Positions 13,456-27,499 are shown, numbered from the stretch's first letter. The stretch is DNA of 64,000 nucleotides from Entonaema liquescens (GCA_902805475.1 CADCSX010000003.1:3658001-3722000), one strand, 5' to 3'. Translations and numbers: made by a program. Notes: generated by a model from the sequence alone, not told the origin.

Positions 13456-14104
13456 TACAACTAATTATTTATCTTTAAATAATTTTTTACTTTTTATAAA
13501 TTTTATTTAAACTTTATTAATTTATAAAATATTATCGTTATTATTTTTTTTATTTTTCTTTATATAATTAATCTTTTATTTTCTTTATTTTATTTAATTT
13601 TATAAATATAATTATTTTTTTTAAAGTTTTAATATTTTTCATGTTATAAATATTATTTTATGTAATAATTTTTATATCTAATTTTGCAAAATTTATATTT
13701 TTTAAAATTTTAAAATAATTTATTTAAAAATTTTTTTTTTTCCAATTTTAAAAAATAATAAATTAATAAAAATTAATTATGATTAAAAAATACTTAATTT
13801 AATTTAAAAATATATTAAAATTTTATTTTCTTTTATTTTTATATATTTATAAGATTTTTATTACTTTTATTTCAAATATTATAAAAATAATTATATTATT
13901 AAATTAATAATTATTTATAATTTTATATTATTTTATATTAATTAAAAACATTTTTATTTATTAATATAATAAAATTTTAAATAATTATTAATTTATTTTA
14001 ATTAAATTTAAAAATTTAATTATTTTAAATAAATTATATTTTAAATAAAGTTTATAAAATAATAAAATATATTTTTAATATTTTTTAAATTTGTTAATAA
14101 TTAA

Positions 14105-14919
14105 AAATGATATTATTTTAAAATTACTTTACCAGATTTATAATATAAATTACTTAAAATTACAATTATTAATAATTGCATATAAATATTATCGTAAATT
14201 AATAATTTTATAATTTTACTTTATTATTTTAAATTAAATTTAATATTTCTTAAATATAATAATAGATATTTACGTATGTTTTAAAATATTTTAATTATTT
14301 AAATTTTAATTAATTGATTAATATTAATTTTAAAAAAATACAATTATATTTTATAAAGTTATTTTGAAAGTAATTTATAATTAAAAAATAATAATTTATA
14401 AATAAGCGTTAATAATTTTCAAATAATAATAAAATAATTTATAAATAAAACTATATTAATTTATAAATAAGGATATTTTTATATCATTTTTTTTCAATAT
14501 TAACGTTTTTAATAAAAGTTATTTATATATTTTTAATTAACGCAACTATATATATTTAATAGTATTAGTTTCGTAAGTAAATAATTTAAATTAAAAAAGA
14601 TATCATTAAATAATAAAGTAATGCATGTTACATATGTTGTTAATGATGTTAAATATTTAAATATAATCAATTTCCCATATAAATATAAGTTTAAAGCAAA
14701 GTTAAATATTACTTATAATATTTGATTTCGCTTTTCCCTATTTAAAAGTAAAAACGTAACGTTTTAAAAATATTTATTTTTTATTGTTTATATTGTGAGA
14801 TTTAAAAAATTATAAAACTATATTATTTTATTAATAATTTTAATTGTTAATTACTTAGAAATGTTTAATGGGATAATTTACATTATAAGTTCAGTAAGGT
14901 AATTTTGAAATAATATCAT
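14105..14919 (+). mobile_element. 815 bp Mutator-type MITE, copy M1
   Basis: The ends are inverted repeats reading ATGATATTATTT(T/C)AAAATTAC from each side. The pre-insertion site is preserved in Gypsy-B near 25370-25395, where the flanking sequence runs on uninterrupted. The left flank is TTAATAATTAA and the right flank TTATAATTAA, an ~10-11 bp target-site duplication with one deleted base. There is no open frame. The interior has several TAATTTATAAATAAA units and a TATAAATATAAG block conserved among copies. Length, TIR and TSD match M3. Confidence 0.88.
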
Positions 14920-17900
14920 TTATAATTAATATTAAAATTAATTAAATATTATTTAAATTAAATTAATTTATTTTATATATTTATATATTTTTTTTATTTA
15001 TATATTTTTTTAATTATATTATAAAAATAATTATTAATATTTTATTATTTATATATTTATTTTTATTAAAATTTTATTATTTTTCTATTATTATATATAT
15101 ATTTTTATTATAATTTTAAATTTATTTTAAAATAAATTTAAATTAATTTATTTATATAACGTTATAACTTATAATATTATTTTTTTAATTATTAGAATTT
15201 TTTAAATTAAATATTATTAAGTTTTTAATAAGTTATATTATAAAAATAATTAATTATAATAATTTAACCAAATTATATTACATTATTTATTTTTTAAAAA
15301 TAATTAAATAATTTAAATTATAAAAATTATTAATTATAAAATTTAATAAAAAATAATTATAATAAATAATTATTTAAAAATTTTAATATTTATAAAAATT
15401 ATATTTACTAAATATTATAAAATTATTATAATAAAATTTTTTTAAAATAGTTTAATATTATTATTTAATATAATAAAATAAATTAAATATAGTTAAAATT
15501 ATTTATTATAATATTTAAAATTAATAAAATATATTACATTTTATAAATAATTAAATTTTTAAATTTATTTTCGGTATAAAATAAATTAATTTCTAATTTA
15601 TTATATGTATATTTAATACGTTAATTTTATATTTAAAAAAAGTTATTTATTTAACTTTTTTAATTTTTTTATATTTTTAATTAAATTATTTTATTAATTT
15701 TATTGTATTTTTTATAAATAAATTTTTAAAATATTATTAATTATTTTTTAAACTATATTTTTTTAATAAATTAAATATTTAATTATTGGTTTTTTTCCAA
15801 TTTTATTTATATATTTTTTTAAAAAAATTTTAATTTTAAAAAAAATTTTTTTTTTAAAGTTAATAACAACTAAACAATTAATATAATTTTATAAACGTAT
15901 TAATATTTTAAGAAATTTAATTTATAAATAAGATTTTTAATTTTTTTTATAATCACGAAAAAGTTTATTTTTTATAAAAATTATTTTCGATTTAATTTTT
16001 TTAATAAATAATAATTTTTATAAAAACGAAAATAAATTTTATTTTTTATTTTAAAAATTTAAAAATTTCGATTTTTATTATATTTTATTTTGGTTTTTAT
16101 TATAATATAATTAACTACTATTTTAATTTTTTATTAATAAATTTTATTTTAAGTTTTAAAATTAGGAAATTTTTTCGGGATTTTAAAAATTAATAAAAAT
16201 AATTTAATTTTAAAACCAAAAACTATTTTATTTATTAATTTTTTTAATATCGAAGATTTTGCGTTATTTAAATTATATTAAAAAATTAAAATAATATATA
16301 TTTATATAATATTTAATTTAATAATAATATAATATTTAATAACAATTTTAATATTTTAATTTTATTTTTTATTTTATTTATTTATTTATAAATAATAATT
16401 TATAAATACTATTAATATAATATTATAATTCTTTTATAAAAATTATTACAAATTTAATATAATTTTTACGGGTAAATTTTAATTTATTACTATTAATATA
16501 ATATAAAAAATATAAATTTAATTTTTTATTATATATTTTATATATTTAAATATAATTAATAATTTTTTATTAAATTTATATATTATTATTAATATAATAT
16601 CGGTTTTTTCGAGGTTAATTATTTGTTAAATTATATTTATTATAAAGATTTTTAATAAATTAATTATAAAATTTATTATAATTATATAAAATAATTAAAA
16701 TAATTCATAAATTAATTTAAATTTATTTAATATTTAATCTTAATTTATTTAATTTATTTTATATTTAAAGTAATAAGTAAAATAATTAATTAATTTTTTA
16801 AATAAATAGTTAATATTAAAACTGTTTAAATTATAAGTTATTTTTTTTGAATTAAAATAATATTTAAAATTATATATTATTTTGAATATTATAAAAATGT
16901 CATTATTAAAGATATAAAAATATTTAATATTATTTTCTTCCGTTATATATAATAAATTATTATTATTTAATTAATAACGAAAATTTTTAATAGATTTTTT
17001 TATAATTAATTTATTTATAAACTTTTTAATGATTTTGGTTAATTTTTTATTACGCGTATAATTAATAATAATTTTTATTTTTGTTTTATTTAATAAAATT
17101 ATTGTTATTTCGGTTATATAATTAAAATTTTTAATTATATTATTTAATTAATTTTTAAATTAATTTATAATTTTTGTTATATTTTTTACATTATTATATA
17201 TAAATAATTAAAATAAGATATTTAATATTAAATTAATATAATTTAATATATATTAAATATTTAAATAAAAAAAAATATATTAAAATTATTATTAAATATA
17301 AATTAAATTTTATTAAATTTATAAATTTTAAAGTTATTTAATTAATTATATTATATATAATTTTATAATTTATAAAAATTATAATATTATATAAATAAAA
17401 TTAAATATAAATTTAAAATTATTTATGAATTTAAATTAAATAAACTATTTTCAATTTTATTATTTAATAATATTATTTTATTTTAATTAATATTTTATTA
17501 AATTATTATATAAATTTAATAAAATTTATAATTAATTTTAAATTATTTTATTCTTTTTTATTATAAAATATTATTACGGTAAAACGTTTTTATTTAAAGA
17601 TATTTAATTTTAAAAAGGTAATTTTTTTTATATTTTAATAAATGAAATAATTAAAAATATTAAATTTTTTTAAATAATTTTAAAATAATGTTATTTTAAA
17701 ATTACTTTGCCGAACTTATAATGTAAATTACTTGGAATTATAATTGCCAGTAATTGCGTATAAATATTATTATAAATTAATAATTTTATAATTTTACTTT
17801 ATTATTTTAAGTTAAATTTAATATTTCTTAATTATAATAATAAATATTTACATTTATTTTGAAATATTTCTATTATTTATATTTTAATTAATTAATTGAT

Positions 17901-17954
17901 ATTAATTTTAAAAAAATATAACCGTATTTTATAAAGTTATTTTAAAAATAATTT

Positions 17955-18090
17955 ATAATTAAAAAGTAATAATTTATAAATAAATATTAGTAATTTTCAA
18001 ATAATAATGGAATAATTTATAAATAAAAGTAATAATTTATAAATAAAAAATTAATAATTTATAAATAAAATTATATTAATTTATAAATAA
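17955..18090 (+). repeat. TAATTTATAAATAAA tandem units inside the Mutator-like left end
   Basis: About seven imperfect units of 15-20 bp containing TAATTTATAAATAAA occur in a row. M1, M3 and M4 have fewer units at the same place, so the array varies in copy number between family members. Confidence 0.75.
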
Positions 18091-19352
18091 AGTTATTTTT
18101 ATATTATTTTTTTATAATATTAACGTTTTTAATAAAAATTATTTATATATATTTAATTGGCGTAATTAAACATATTTAATGATATTAATTTTATAAATAT
18201 ATTATGTAAATTAAATAAAATATAATTAAATAGTAAAAAATAATTTATAAATAATATAATTTTAAAATATTTTCAATAAACTTAAGTTTTTGTAATATTT
18301 AATATATAAAAGAAGCTTTAAAATTTAATTGATTAAACAATTAAACCATTAATGATTATTATTAACCGTTTTTTATTACGTAAATTGATTTTTTTTCATT
18401 AAAATAGTTTTTTATATTACGTTGATATTGTATATATTATTGTTTATATTATTAACGATGTTCGTAATTACAATATAATTAATTCCCCATATAAATATAA
18501 GTTTAAAGTAAATTTTAACGTTATTTATAATATTTAATATTATTCTTTTTTAATTATAAAAAAGTAAAGCCGTTTCGGTTGTTTTAATAAACGTAATTTA
18601 GTATAAAAAAGCGTAAATGACTTTTGTATAATGATATATTTAGTTATAAAAGTTATTAAAACATTTGAAAAAACTTTAAATTATTTATTTTAATTAAATT
18701 TTATTATTGTATTTATAAATAAATAAATATTACGTTTTGGACTTTTTTATTTTTCTTTTTAATAAGATGGATTTTGCTATTATAACGATATAAAATTTTC
18801 ACTTTATTTATTAATTTATTTTTTTATAAATTTAAATATTTATTTAATAATTTAATTTAATGTTATAATTATTTCAATAACCGGTTATTTATGTATAACG
18901 GTTATAAAAAAGTTTAAAATTGATAAATTTAGCGTTTTTTTAAAAAGTTTATTTTTTATATATTAAAAAAAATTAATATTTTATAATTTTAACGGTGTTA
19001 TTTTAAAGTTATTTTTAATAAAATTAACGTTTTTGTAAATATTATAATAGTAAAATAAGTTTAAATATAATTTTATATTTATATAAATATAATTATATTT
19101 AATAATTATTAAAAAATTCAGTTAAAAACGTATAAATATGTAAATATTAATTAATAAAAATTTATTATTAATAATATTAAAGGTTTTTTTTATAATTTAA
19201 TTAAATAAAATATTAAAATAATACTTTTTTATTTATTATTTTTTAATTTTTAAAATATTGTTAAATAATTATAATTAATAATTTTTTTTTAAAATTTTTA
19301 ATAATTTTTTAATATTTGTTTAAAACTTTAATAAATTAACGTTTTTATTTAA

Positions 19353-20168
19353 AAATGATGTTTTTTCAAAATTACCTTGCCGGATTTATAATGTAAATTA
19401 CTTTACCGAACATTTGTAAATGATTGGTAACAAAAATTATTAATAAAATGATATGGTTTTATAACTTTTTTAAATTTTATAATGTAAATAATGAAAAGTA
19501 AATATTATAAAAACGTTACGTTTTTATTTTTATATTTAAAGAAAAATAAAAGTAAATGTTATAAATGATGTTAAAATTTGTTTTAAATTTGTATTTATAT
19601 GTAAAATTAATTATATTTGGATATTTAACGTCGTTAATAACATGCGTGGCACGTATTATTTCGTTATTTAATAATATTTTATTTAATTTATATATAATAT
19701 TTACGAAAATAATACCATTAAACGCGTTTAATTGCGCCGATTAAATATATGTAAATAATTTTTATTAAAAACGTTAATATTGTGAAAAAATGATGTAAAA
19801 ATATTTTTATTTATAAATTAATATGGTTTTATTTATAAATTATTAACTTTTATTTAAAAATTACTAACGTTTATTTGTAAATTAATACTTTTTAATTATA
19901 AATTATTTTTAAAATAATTTTACGAAATACGGTCGCATTTTTTTAAAATTAAAATCAATTAATTAATTAAAATTTAAATAATAAAAATATTTTAAAATAA
20001 ACGTAAATATTTATTATTATAGTTGGAAAATATTAAATTTAATTTAAAATAATAAGGTAAAATTGTATAATTATCAATTTACGATAATATTTATACGCAA
20101 TTGCTAATAATTGTAATTCTAAATAATTTACATTATAAATCCGGTAAAGTAATTTTAAAATAACATTA
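19353..20168 (-). mobile_element. 816 bp Mutator-type MITE, copy M3, nested and inverted
   Basis: It is the reverse complement of M1 over its full length. The flanks are a perfect 11 bp duplication, TTTTTATTTAA, at 19342-19352 and 20169-20179. It is the best-preserved copy, keeping CCTTGCCGGATTTATAATG in one terminal repeat and TCCGGTAAAG in the other. There is no coding capacity. It inserted into the middle of the 4.26 kb element and so is younger than it. Confidence 0.92.
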
Positions 20169-22146
20169 TTTTTATTTAATATGTAATTTTTAAAAATTTT
20201 ATAATTAATTTTAATAAATGATATTATATGTATTTTATAATTATAATAGTAATTAATATAATTTGTAATTTATTTTTCTTATATAATTATATATGTTTTA
20301 TATAAATAATTGATTATTTTAAGTTAAATACGGTTAAATTTTTTATATAATTCATTTTAAATGATAACGTATATATTTTTATTTAATGTATACATTATAA
20401 TAATTTATAATTTAAATAAATTTTATTTTATAATTAAAATAAATTTTATAATTAATTTAATAAATGGTAATGAAGTTATAATATTGTTATTTAATTTATT
20501 AACGTAATTATTAAATTATTATAATATATTTTTATTTTTTCGAAATATATTATTTTTATTAATAACTTTATTAATAAATGTAATTTAACTTTATTTATCG
20601 TTAAGATTTTTTTAAAAACGTGGTACGTTAATGATAACGTTTTTATTAATATAAAAAATATAAATTTATTATTATATTTTAAGATATATTTACGTAATTA
20701 TTACTTTAAATTTATTATTGTAATTTATAATAATAATATAAAGTTTAAAAGTATTTATTTTATTTTATAATACGAATAAGTAATTTAATATTTATTTGTA
20801 AATATTTTTTTTTATTTATTATAAATGTAAAAACTTTATTAAAAATTAAATTTATTTTTATTTAATTTATATAATTAAAAAATGGTATTTTAAAACAATT
20901 AATTTTATATATATTATTAATATTAAGGATTTAAAAATATTATTATTATATTTTAACGTAATAAAGTATTATTTAAAAAAAATTATTAATTAATTAATAA
21001 ATTTATTATTATTTTTTTAACGTATTTTAAAATAATAAACATTTTATTTAAAATAATATATAAATAATTAAATAACTGTAAATTTTTTTTATATACGGTA
21101 TTTGATTCTTTATTATATATTATTAATATTTTTTAAATTAAATTTTTTTTTTTTTAATAATTTTACATATGGAGGTTTATAAAACTAACGGTTGTAATAT
21201 GTTATTGCGTATTAAAACTTTAATAAATTATTGGAAATTTTTTTATAAATAATAATGTTTAATATAAAACTTAATTAATTACGATAAGCCGTAATTATAT
21301 TATAAAAGTTCTTTATTATCATTTAAATAAACTTTATAATATTATAATTAATTAATTACTTTAATATAAATTAACTTAACTTTTTAAAGACAATTTTTAA
21401 CTTTTTTTATATAATTTTTACATATCATTTTACTTAAAAATACGCATTTATAACTTTAATCGTATATTATATTAATTTTTATTAAAAGGTTATTACTGTT
21501 TTTACTTTTATATTAATTAAAATAATTATTATGTATAAAATCGAAATAATAATGTTTTACATAAATTTATAATTTAATTTCCAACATTTCAAAAATCGTA
21601 AATAACTTTTAATATTTATTAAAAAAATTTAAAATATAATTTTCAAATATATTAAAGTTATTTAACAATTCTAAAAATATAAATAACTCGTAAGAAAATA
21701 AAATTTAATTATTTAAAAACATTTTAATAAATTTAATAAAAAAATCGTAACGTTTTAATCATATTTACTTTTTAATATTTACATCGTGAAATTTACGAAA
21801 AATAAACTATTTTTAAAACAAATATAAAATTAAATAAAATTATATCATTTTAATAATAATTTTAATTATTAATTACTTACAATTATTTAATAAAATAATT
21901 TGCAAAAAAAGCTTAACAAGATAATTTTAAAATAACATCACTCTAATTTTAAAACTTTTTTTTTTATTTATTAAAATAAATTTAATTAATTTTATTTATT
22001 TTTTATATTTTAAAATTATTTTAAATAAATTTTTTATTATATATTTTTAAATAATAATTTTTTTTTGTTATAAAAATATTGATTTTTGTTAATATTATAA
22101 AATAAATTTTTTAAAAAAACTTATTAAATTAATATATATTTTTAAA

Positions 22147-22905
22147 AAGTGATGTTATTTTAAAATTACTTTACCGGATTTATAATGCAAATTACTTAAA
22201 ATTACAATTATTAATAATTACGTATAAATATTATTGTAAATTAACAATTTTATAATTTTACTTTATTATTTTAAATTAAATTTAATATTTCTTAATTATA
22301 GTAATAAATATTTAAATATATTTTAAAATATTTTTATTATTTAAATCTTAATTAATTAATTGATATTAATTTTAAAAAAATGCGATTATATTTTGTAAAA
22401 TTATTTTAAAAATAATTTCTAATTAAAAAATAATGATTTGTAAATAAAGGTTAATAATTTATAAATAAAATTATATTAATTTATAAATAAAAATATTTTT
22501 ATATTATTTTCTTACGATATTAATGTTTTTAATAAAAGTTATTTATATAAATTTAATCGGCGTAATTAAACGCGTTTAATAGTATTATTTTCGTAAATAT
22601 ATTATATAAATTAAGTAAAATATTATTAAGTAATATAATAGTGCCACGTATGTTATTAACGACGTTAAATATCCAAATATAATTAGTTTCTTATATAAAT
22701 ATAAGTTTAAAGTAAAGTTTAATGTTATTTATAACATTTATTTTTATTTTTTTTTAAATATAAGAAAATAAAAACGTAACGTTTTAATAATATTTATTTT
22801 TTATTATTTATATTATGAGATTTAAAAAAGTTATAAAACTATGTTATTTTATTAATAATTTTAATTGTTAATTATTTATAAATGTTTAATGTGGTTACAT
22901 TTAAA
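22147..22905 (+). mobile_element. Mutator-type MITE, copy M4, lacking its right terminus
   Basis: It starts AAGTGATGTTATTTTAAAATTAC and follows M1 closely to about 22890, including the CCACGTATGTTATTAACGACGTTAAATATCC block. The last ~40 bp, containing the terminal repeat, is missing, and unrelated sequence follows. Gypsy-A homology also ends here, which suggests a deletion that removed both the MITE end and the rest of the gypsy copy. Confidence 0.8.
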
Positions 22906-24001
22906 TAGTAAAAATATAAATTTTTCAATTTTAATTAAATAAATACCGAAATTAATTATTACTATTTTTACTTTTTATTAAAGCTTAATAATTAAAACGT
23001 AAAATAAAATTATATTTATAAAAAATTATTAATATTTTATATTAATTATTTCACATATAATATAATAAAAATAAATTATTTAAAATTTATATTTATATTA
23101 AAGTTTTATCAAATAATTATTATTAAAAAATAGAATATTTTTATTCATTTTGGTTATAAAGTTATAAAGGTTTAAAATATAAATATATAATAATGAAGTG
23201 TGCGGTTTTTTTGTCCACAAATTGTATAAATAAAATCGGCAACTTATTAAAAAATAAAAATTATTAAAATAATATTAATAAAAAAAATTTTAATAAAAAA
23301 AATAAAAAAAAATAAACGTTTAAATTAAAAATGATAATATATTTAAATATATTTAATTTCTTTTTTTTACCAATTATTAAAATATAAAAACGCACTCGAA
23401 TTAATTAATTATATAAATTAACATAATTAAAAAATATTATTAAAAAACGTAAATAAAACTTTAATCATTTAAAAAATAAAAAAACTTTAACAAAAAATCG
23501 ACAATATACATTAATAATTATTTAAAATAATCGCAGGAAAAAATAAACTTTCGGAAATAAAATCTATTATAATTTTACTACATTTACGTTAAAATATAAT
23601 ATAAAATAAAAATTTACATAAAATTTATTAAAAACTCAACGTAAAAAATAATTTAAAATGTAATAAATTAAAGAAATTAACTAAACTTAAAATATATTAA
23701 TAAATAAATACATTTAAAAAAACATACTTTTATTATAATAACTGAAAATAATATATTATAAAAAATATTAATTTTAAATAATATAAATATTAAATAATAA
23801 ATATATATATAATTAGTATAATAACTTTTTATAAAATATTTAAAAATTTTAATATTATAAAAAATAAAATTATTAATTTTTTTTCCTTTAATAAATACAT
23901 TAATAATAAATATATAAAATAATATTTACTAAATAATAATAATATATTACATTAACACGTTTTAAAAATAATTTTATAATAATATTATAAATATTTAAAC
24001 G
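22906..24001. other. Unassigned AT-rich gap with one GC-bearing patch
   Basis: No gene or known repeat is recognised. The patch 23194-23243 (TGAAGTGTGCGG, a T run, then GTCCACAAATTG and ATCGGCAAC) is much less mutated than its surroundings and could be the end of a short element. Scattered CpG occurs at 23390-23560. Confidence 0.5.
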
Positions 24002-24006
24002 TATTT

Positions 24007-24152
24007 TATAAAATAATCTTATAAAATAAAATTAAAATTAATTTTTTTAAAATTTAATAAATTAAAAATTTATTAAATTTTAATTATTAATTATATATTA
24101 AATTTTATATTAAACTTTAATTTTATAAATATATATTAAATTACGCTTAATA
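24007..24152 (-). repeat. Gypsy-B 3' LTR (146 bp)
   Basis: It starts TATAAAATAATC and ends TAATA, a C-to-T/G-to-A version of the TGTAAGGCAATC...TAACA ends seen in the solo LTR. The adjoining TTATTTCTTCTTTTTT is the complement of the polypurine tract. Confidence 0.92.
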
Positions 24153-24639
24153 TTATTTCTTCTTTTTTAAAAGTTTTTTAAATATATTTTTATATTTTTT
24201 TAAAATTTTAAATTATAACGTTTTTACTTAACATTTTTTACTAAAATTTTCAATATTAATACTTATTATTTAATTAGTCTAATTACTTATTTCCTTTCTT
24301 TATTTTTATTTTTAATATTTAATAAATTTATTATATCTTTTAAAATATTTAATTAAATTGTTATTTTAATTTTTAAAAACGAAATTTTTATTTAAAATAT
24401 TTAAATTATTTTAATTTTTTTAATTTATTATTTTTTATAAATTATAAAATTATTAATTTAAATAATTAAATTTTTTTTATATTTTTATTAAATTTATTAT
24501 TATAACTATAATTAAAATAAAACCTTAAATTAAAATAATATATAATTTCTTTAATTTAATTAATTAATTTAAACCTTTTATAATAAATTTATAATATTAA
24601 AATTTAAATTTAACTAAATATTATTCCATTAATTACTTA

Positions 24640-24775
24640 AAAAGGTAAAAAAATGCAACAAAAAAACGAAAAGGCGTAAAAAAAAGAAAAAATATAATAA
24701 AAAACGAGAAAGACGTAATAAAAAATATAGAAAACATAATAAAAAAAAGAGAAAGCATTATAAAAAAAAACATAA
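24640..24775 (-). repeat. Purine-rich tandem repeat in Gypsy-B
   Basis: It is equivalent to the array at 13320-13455 in Gypsy-A, with AAAAAACGAGAAAGACGTAAT-type units. Unit number is similar, so it existed before the copies were mutated. Confidence 0.65.
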
Positions 24776-26450
24776 TTAATTATTTATTTTTAATTAATTT
24801 TTTATCTTTTATAAATTTTATTTAAATTTTATTAATTTATAAAATATTATTATTATTATTTTTTTGTTATTTTTTTTATATAATTAATTTTCTGCTTTTT
24901 TTATTTTATTTAATTTTATAAATATAACCACTTTCTTTAAAATTTTAATATTTTTAATTTTATAAATATTACTTTATTTAATAATTTTTATGTTTAATTT
25001 TATAAAATTTATATTTTTTAAAACTTTAAAATAATTTATTTAAAAAATAAAAATTAATTATTATTAAAAAATATTTAATTTAATTTAAGAATATATTAAA
25101 ATTTTATTTTCTTTTATTTTTATATATTTATAAGATTTTTATAACTTTTATTTCGAATATTATAAAAATAATTATATTATTAAATTAGTAATTCTTTATA
25201 AGTTTATATTATTTTTTATTAATTAAAAACATTTTTATTATTAATATAATAAAGTTTTAAATAATTATTAATTTATTTTAATTAAATTTAAAAATTTAAT
25301 TATTTTAAATAAATTATATTTTAAATAAAGTTTATAAAATAATAAAATATATTTTTAATATTTTTTAAATTTGTTAATAATTAATATTAAAATTAATGAA
25401 ATATTGTCTGAATTAAATTAATTTATTTTATATATTTATATTTTTTTTATTTATATGTTTTTTTTTATTATATTATAAAAATAATTATTAATATTTTGTT
25501 ATTTATATATTTATTTTTATTAAAATCTTACTATTTTTCTATTATTATATATATATTTTTACCATAATCTTAAATTTATTTTAAAATAAATTTAAATTAA
25601 TTTATTTATACAACGTTATAATTTATAATATTATCTTCTTAATTATTAAAATTCTTTAAATTAAATATTATGAAATTTCTAATAAATTATATTGCAAAAA
25701 CAATTAATTATTATAATTTAATTAAATTATATTACGTTATTTATTTTTTAAATATAATTAAATAATTTAAATAATAAAAGTTATTAATTATAAAATTTAA
25801 TAAAAAATAATTATAATAAATAATTATTTAAAAATTTTAATATTTATAAAAGTTATATTTATTAAATATTATAAAATTATTATAGTAAAATTTTTTTAAA
25901 ATAATTTAATATTATTATTTAATATAATAAAATAAACTAAATATATTTAAAATTATTTATCGTAATATTTAAAATTAATAAAATATATTATATTTTATAA
26001 ATAATTAAATCTTTAAATTTATTTTTAATATAAAACAAATTAATTTTTAATTTATTATATTTATATTTAATATATTAATCTTAGTATTAAAAAAAGCTAT
26101 TTATTTAATTTTTTCGATTTTTTTATATTTTTAATTAAATTATTTCATTAACTTTATTACGTTTTTTATAAATAAATTTATAAAATATTATTAGTTATTT
26201 TTTAAATTATATGTCTTTTAATAACCCAAATATTTAATTATTAATTTTCTTCTAACTTTATTTACATATTTTTTTAAAAAAGTTTTAATTTCAAAAGAAA
26301 TATATTTATTTATATTCGTTATTTTATTTAAAACTATAAATTATTAAGTTATTTTTTTATTTTTTTTTTTAAATATTTAATAACTTTTAATATATTACCA
26401 ATTCTTACCATATAATAGCGTTTTTATACGAAAATCCTATATTAATATAA

Positions 26451-26571
26451 ATTTATAAAATTCTTAATAAACAAATTTATATTATAACATTTATAATATT
26501 ATTTTTTAAAAATTTATAAAATTCTTAATAAACAAATTTATATTATAACATTTATAATATTACTTTTTTAA
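26451..26571. repeat. 61 bp direct tandem duplication in Gypsy-B
   Basis: A unit starting ATTTATAAAATTCTTAAT is present twice in a row, nearly identical. Gypsy-E has a single unit at the homologous place (about 50262-50325). The duplication is therefore specific to this copy and probably younger than most of the mutation load. Confidence 0.85.
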
Positions 26572-27499
26572 AATTTTAAAAAATAATATTAAATTCTTTT
26601 ACTTTTTATTCGGTAAATAATTTATGTTTAAAATATTAAACCTAAGTTCTATTTATTAAAATAGTTTATTAACTTGTTTTAAATTAAATAATAAGTTTTA
26701 GTCATTAATTTTTATATTTTAATTACGTAAAAAATAAATTAAAAATAAAAATTAAGAAAAAACTTTTATATTTTACAAAAATAAAAAGTTATTTTTAATT
26801 TTAAAACCCTTAAATTAAATAAAATTATTTACAATATTAAACTATTTTTTATAAAAATAAAAAAGTAATTATTTTTACATTAAATTAAAAACTTTTATTT
26901 ATTTAATAAAAAAATATTTACTATTACGTTTTTTTTAATTTCGGATAATAAAAACGTTTTAATAAATATATTAAATTTAAATTAAAATAAAGTAAATTTT
27001 GCAATTTATTCGTTTTAAATATCTTTTTTAATAAACTTAATTACAATTAACATTTTATATTAAAACTCTCAGTTAAATTTTCCGAAACATTTTAAAATAT
27101 TTTCTTTTTTAACAAGTCACTTTTTATTTTTTTTATTTATTTTTATAAATTTTCTTTAAATTAATCTAATAAATCTAAATCTAAATCTATTTTATTAAGC
27201 AAATAATATTAACGTTATAATTTAAATTATATTATAAAATAAAAATATTTATAATTTCGTATAAAACATTAATGATATAATAAAAAAACTTTTTTAAAAT
27301 AATAATAATATATTTAATTTAAATAATTAAAAATTTTATTACATTAATTATTTTTATTTAAACGTTACTAAATTTTATAAATTTAAAAATTATGTAACCA
27401 TTTTTAAAAATATATATTAATAAAATATATATTTATTTATTAACTTTTATTATATAATAACAACTAATTTAATTAAACGAACCATTTTTTAAAATAAAA

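Larger units (their letters stand above)
17686..21943 (+). mobile_element. 4.26 kb Mutator-like element, probable parent of the MITEs
   Basis: The left end shares about 850 bp with the left of M1/M3/M4, and the right end (about 21730-21943) shares their right terminus. It is flanked by a perfect 11 bp direct repeat, TAATTTTAAAA, at 17675-17685 and 21944-21954. Without the nested M3 it is about 3.45 kb. Long TIRs with a 9-11 bp duplication are typical of Mutator-like elements. The interior (about 18600-19340 and 20180-21700) has no MITE homology and is where a transposase would lie, but I could not read one through the mutations. The alternative is a larger non-autonomous derivative. Confidence 0.75.
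12692..22146 (-). mobile_element. Gypsy-A: truncated minus-strand Ty3/gypsy relic carrying nested insertions
   Basis: It begins with a 146 bp 3' LTR. The internal parts 12838-14104, ~14930-17685 and 21955-22146 match the reverse complement of Gypsy-E from its 3' LTR leftward to about 54340. They therefore hold the polyprotein end, integrase and part of the reverse-transcriptase region. The pieces are separated by an 815 bp MITE and by the 4.26 kb Mutator-like element. Homology stops at the MITE starting at 22147, and no 5' LTR of this copy was found. All frames are destroyed by stops. It shows the order of events: the gypsy insertion came first, then the DNA elements. Confidence 0.85.
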
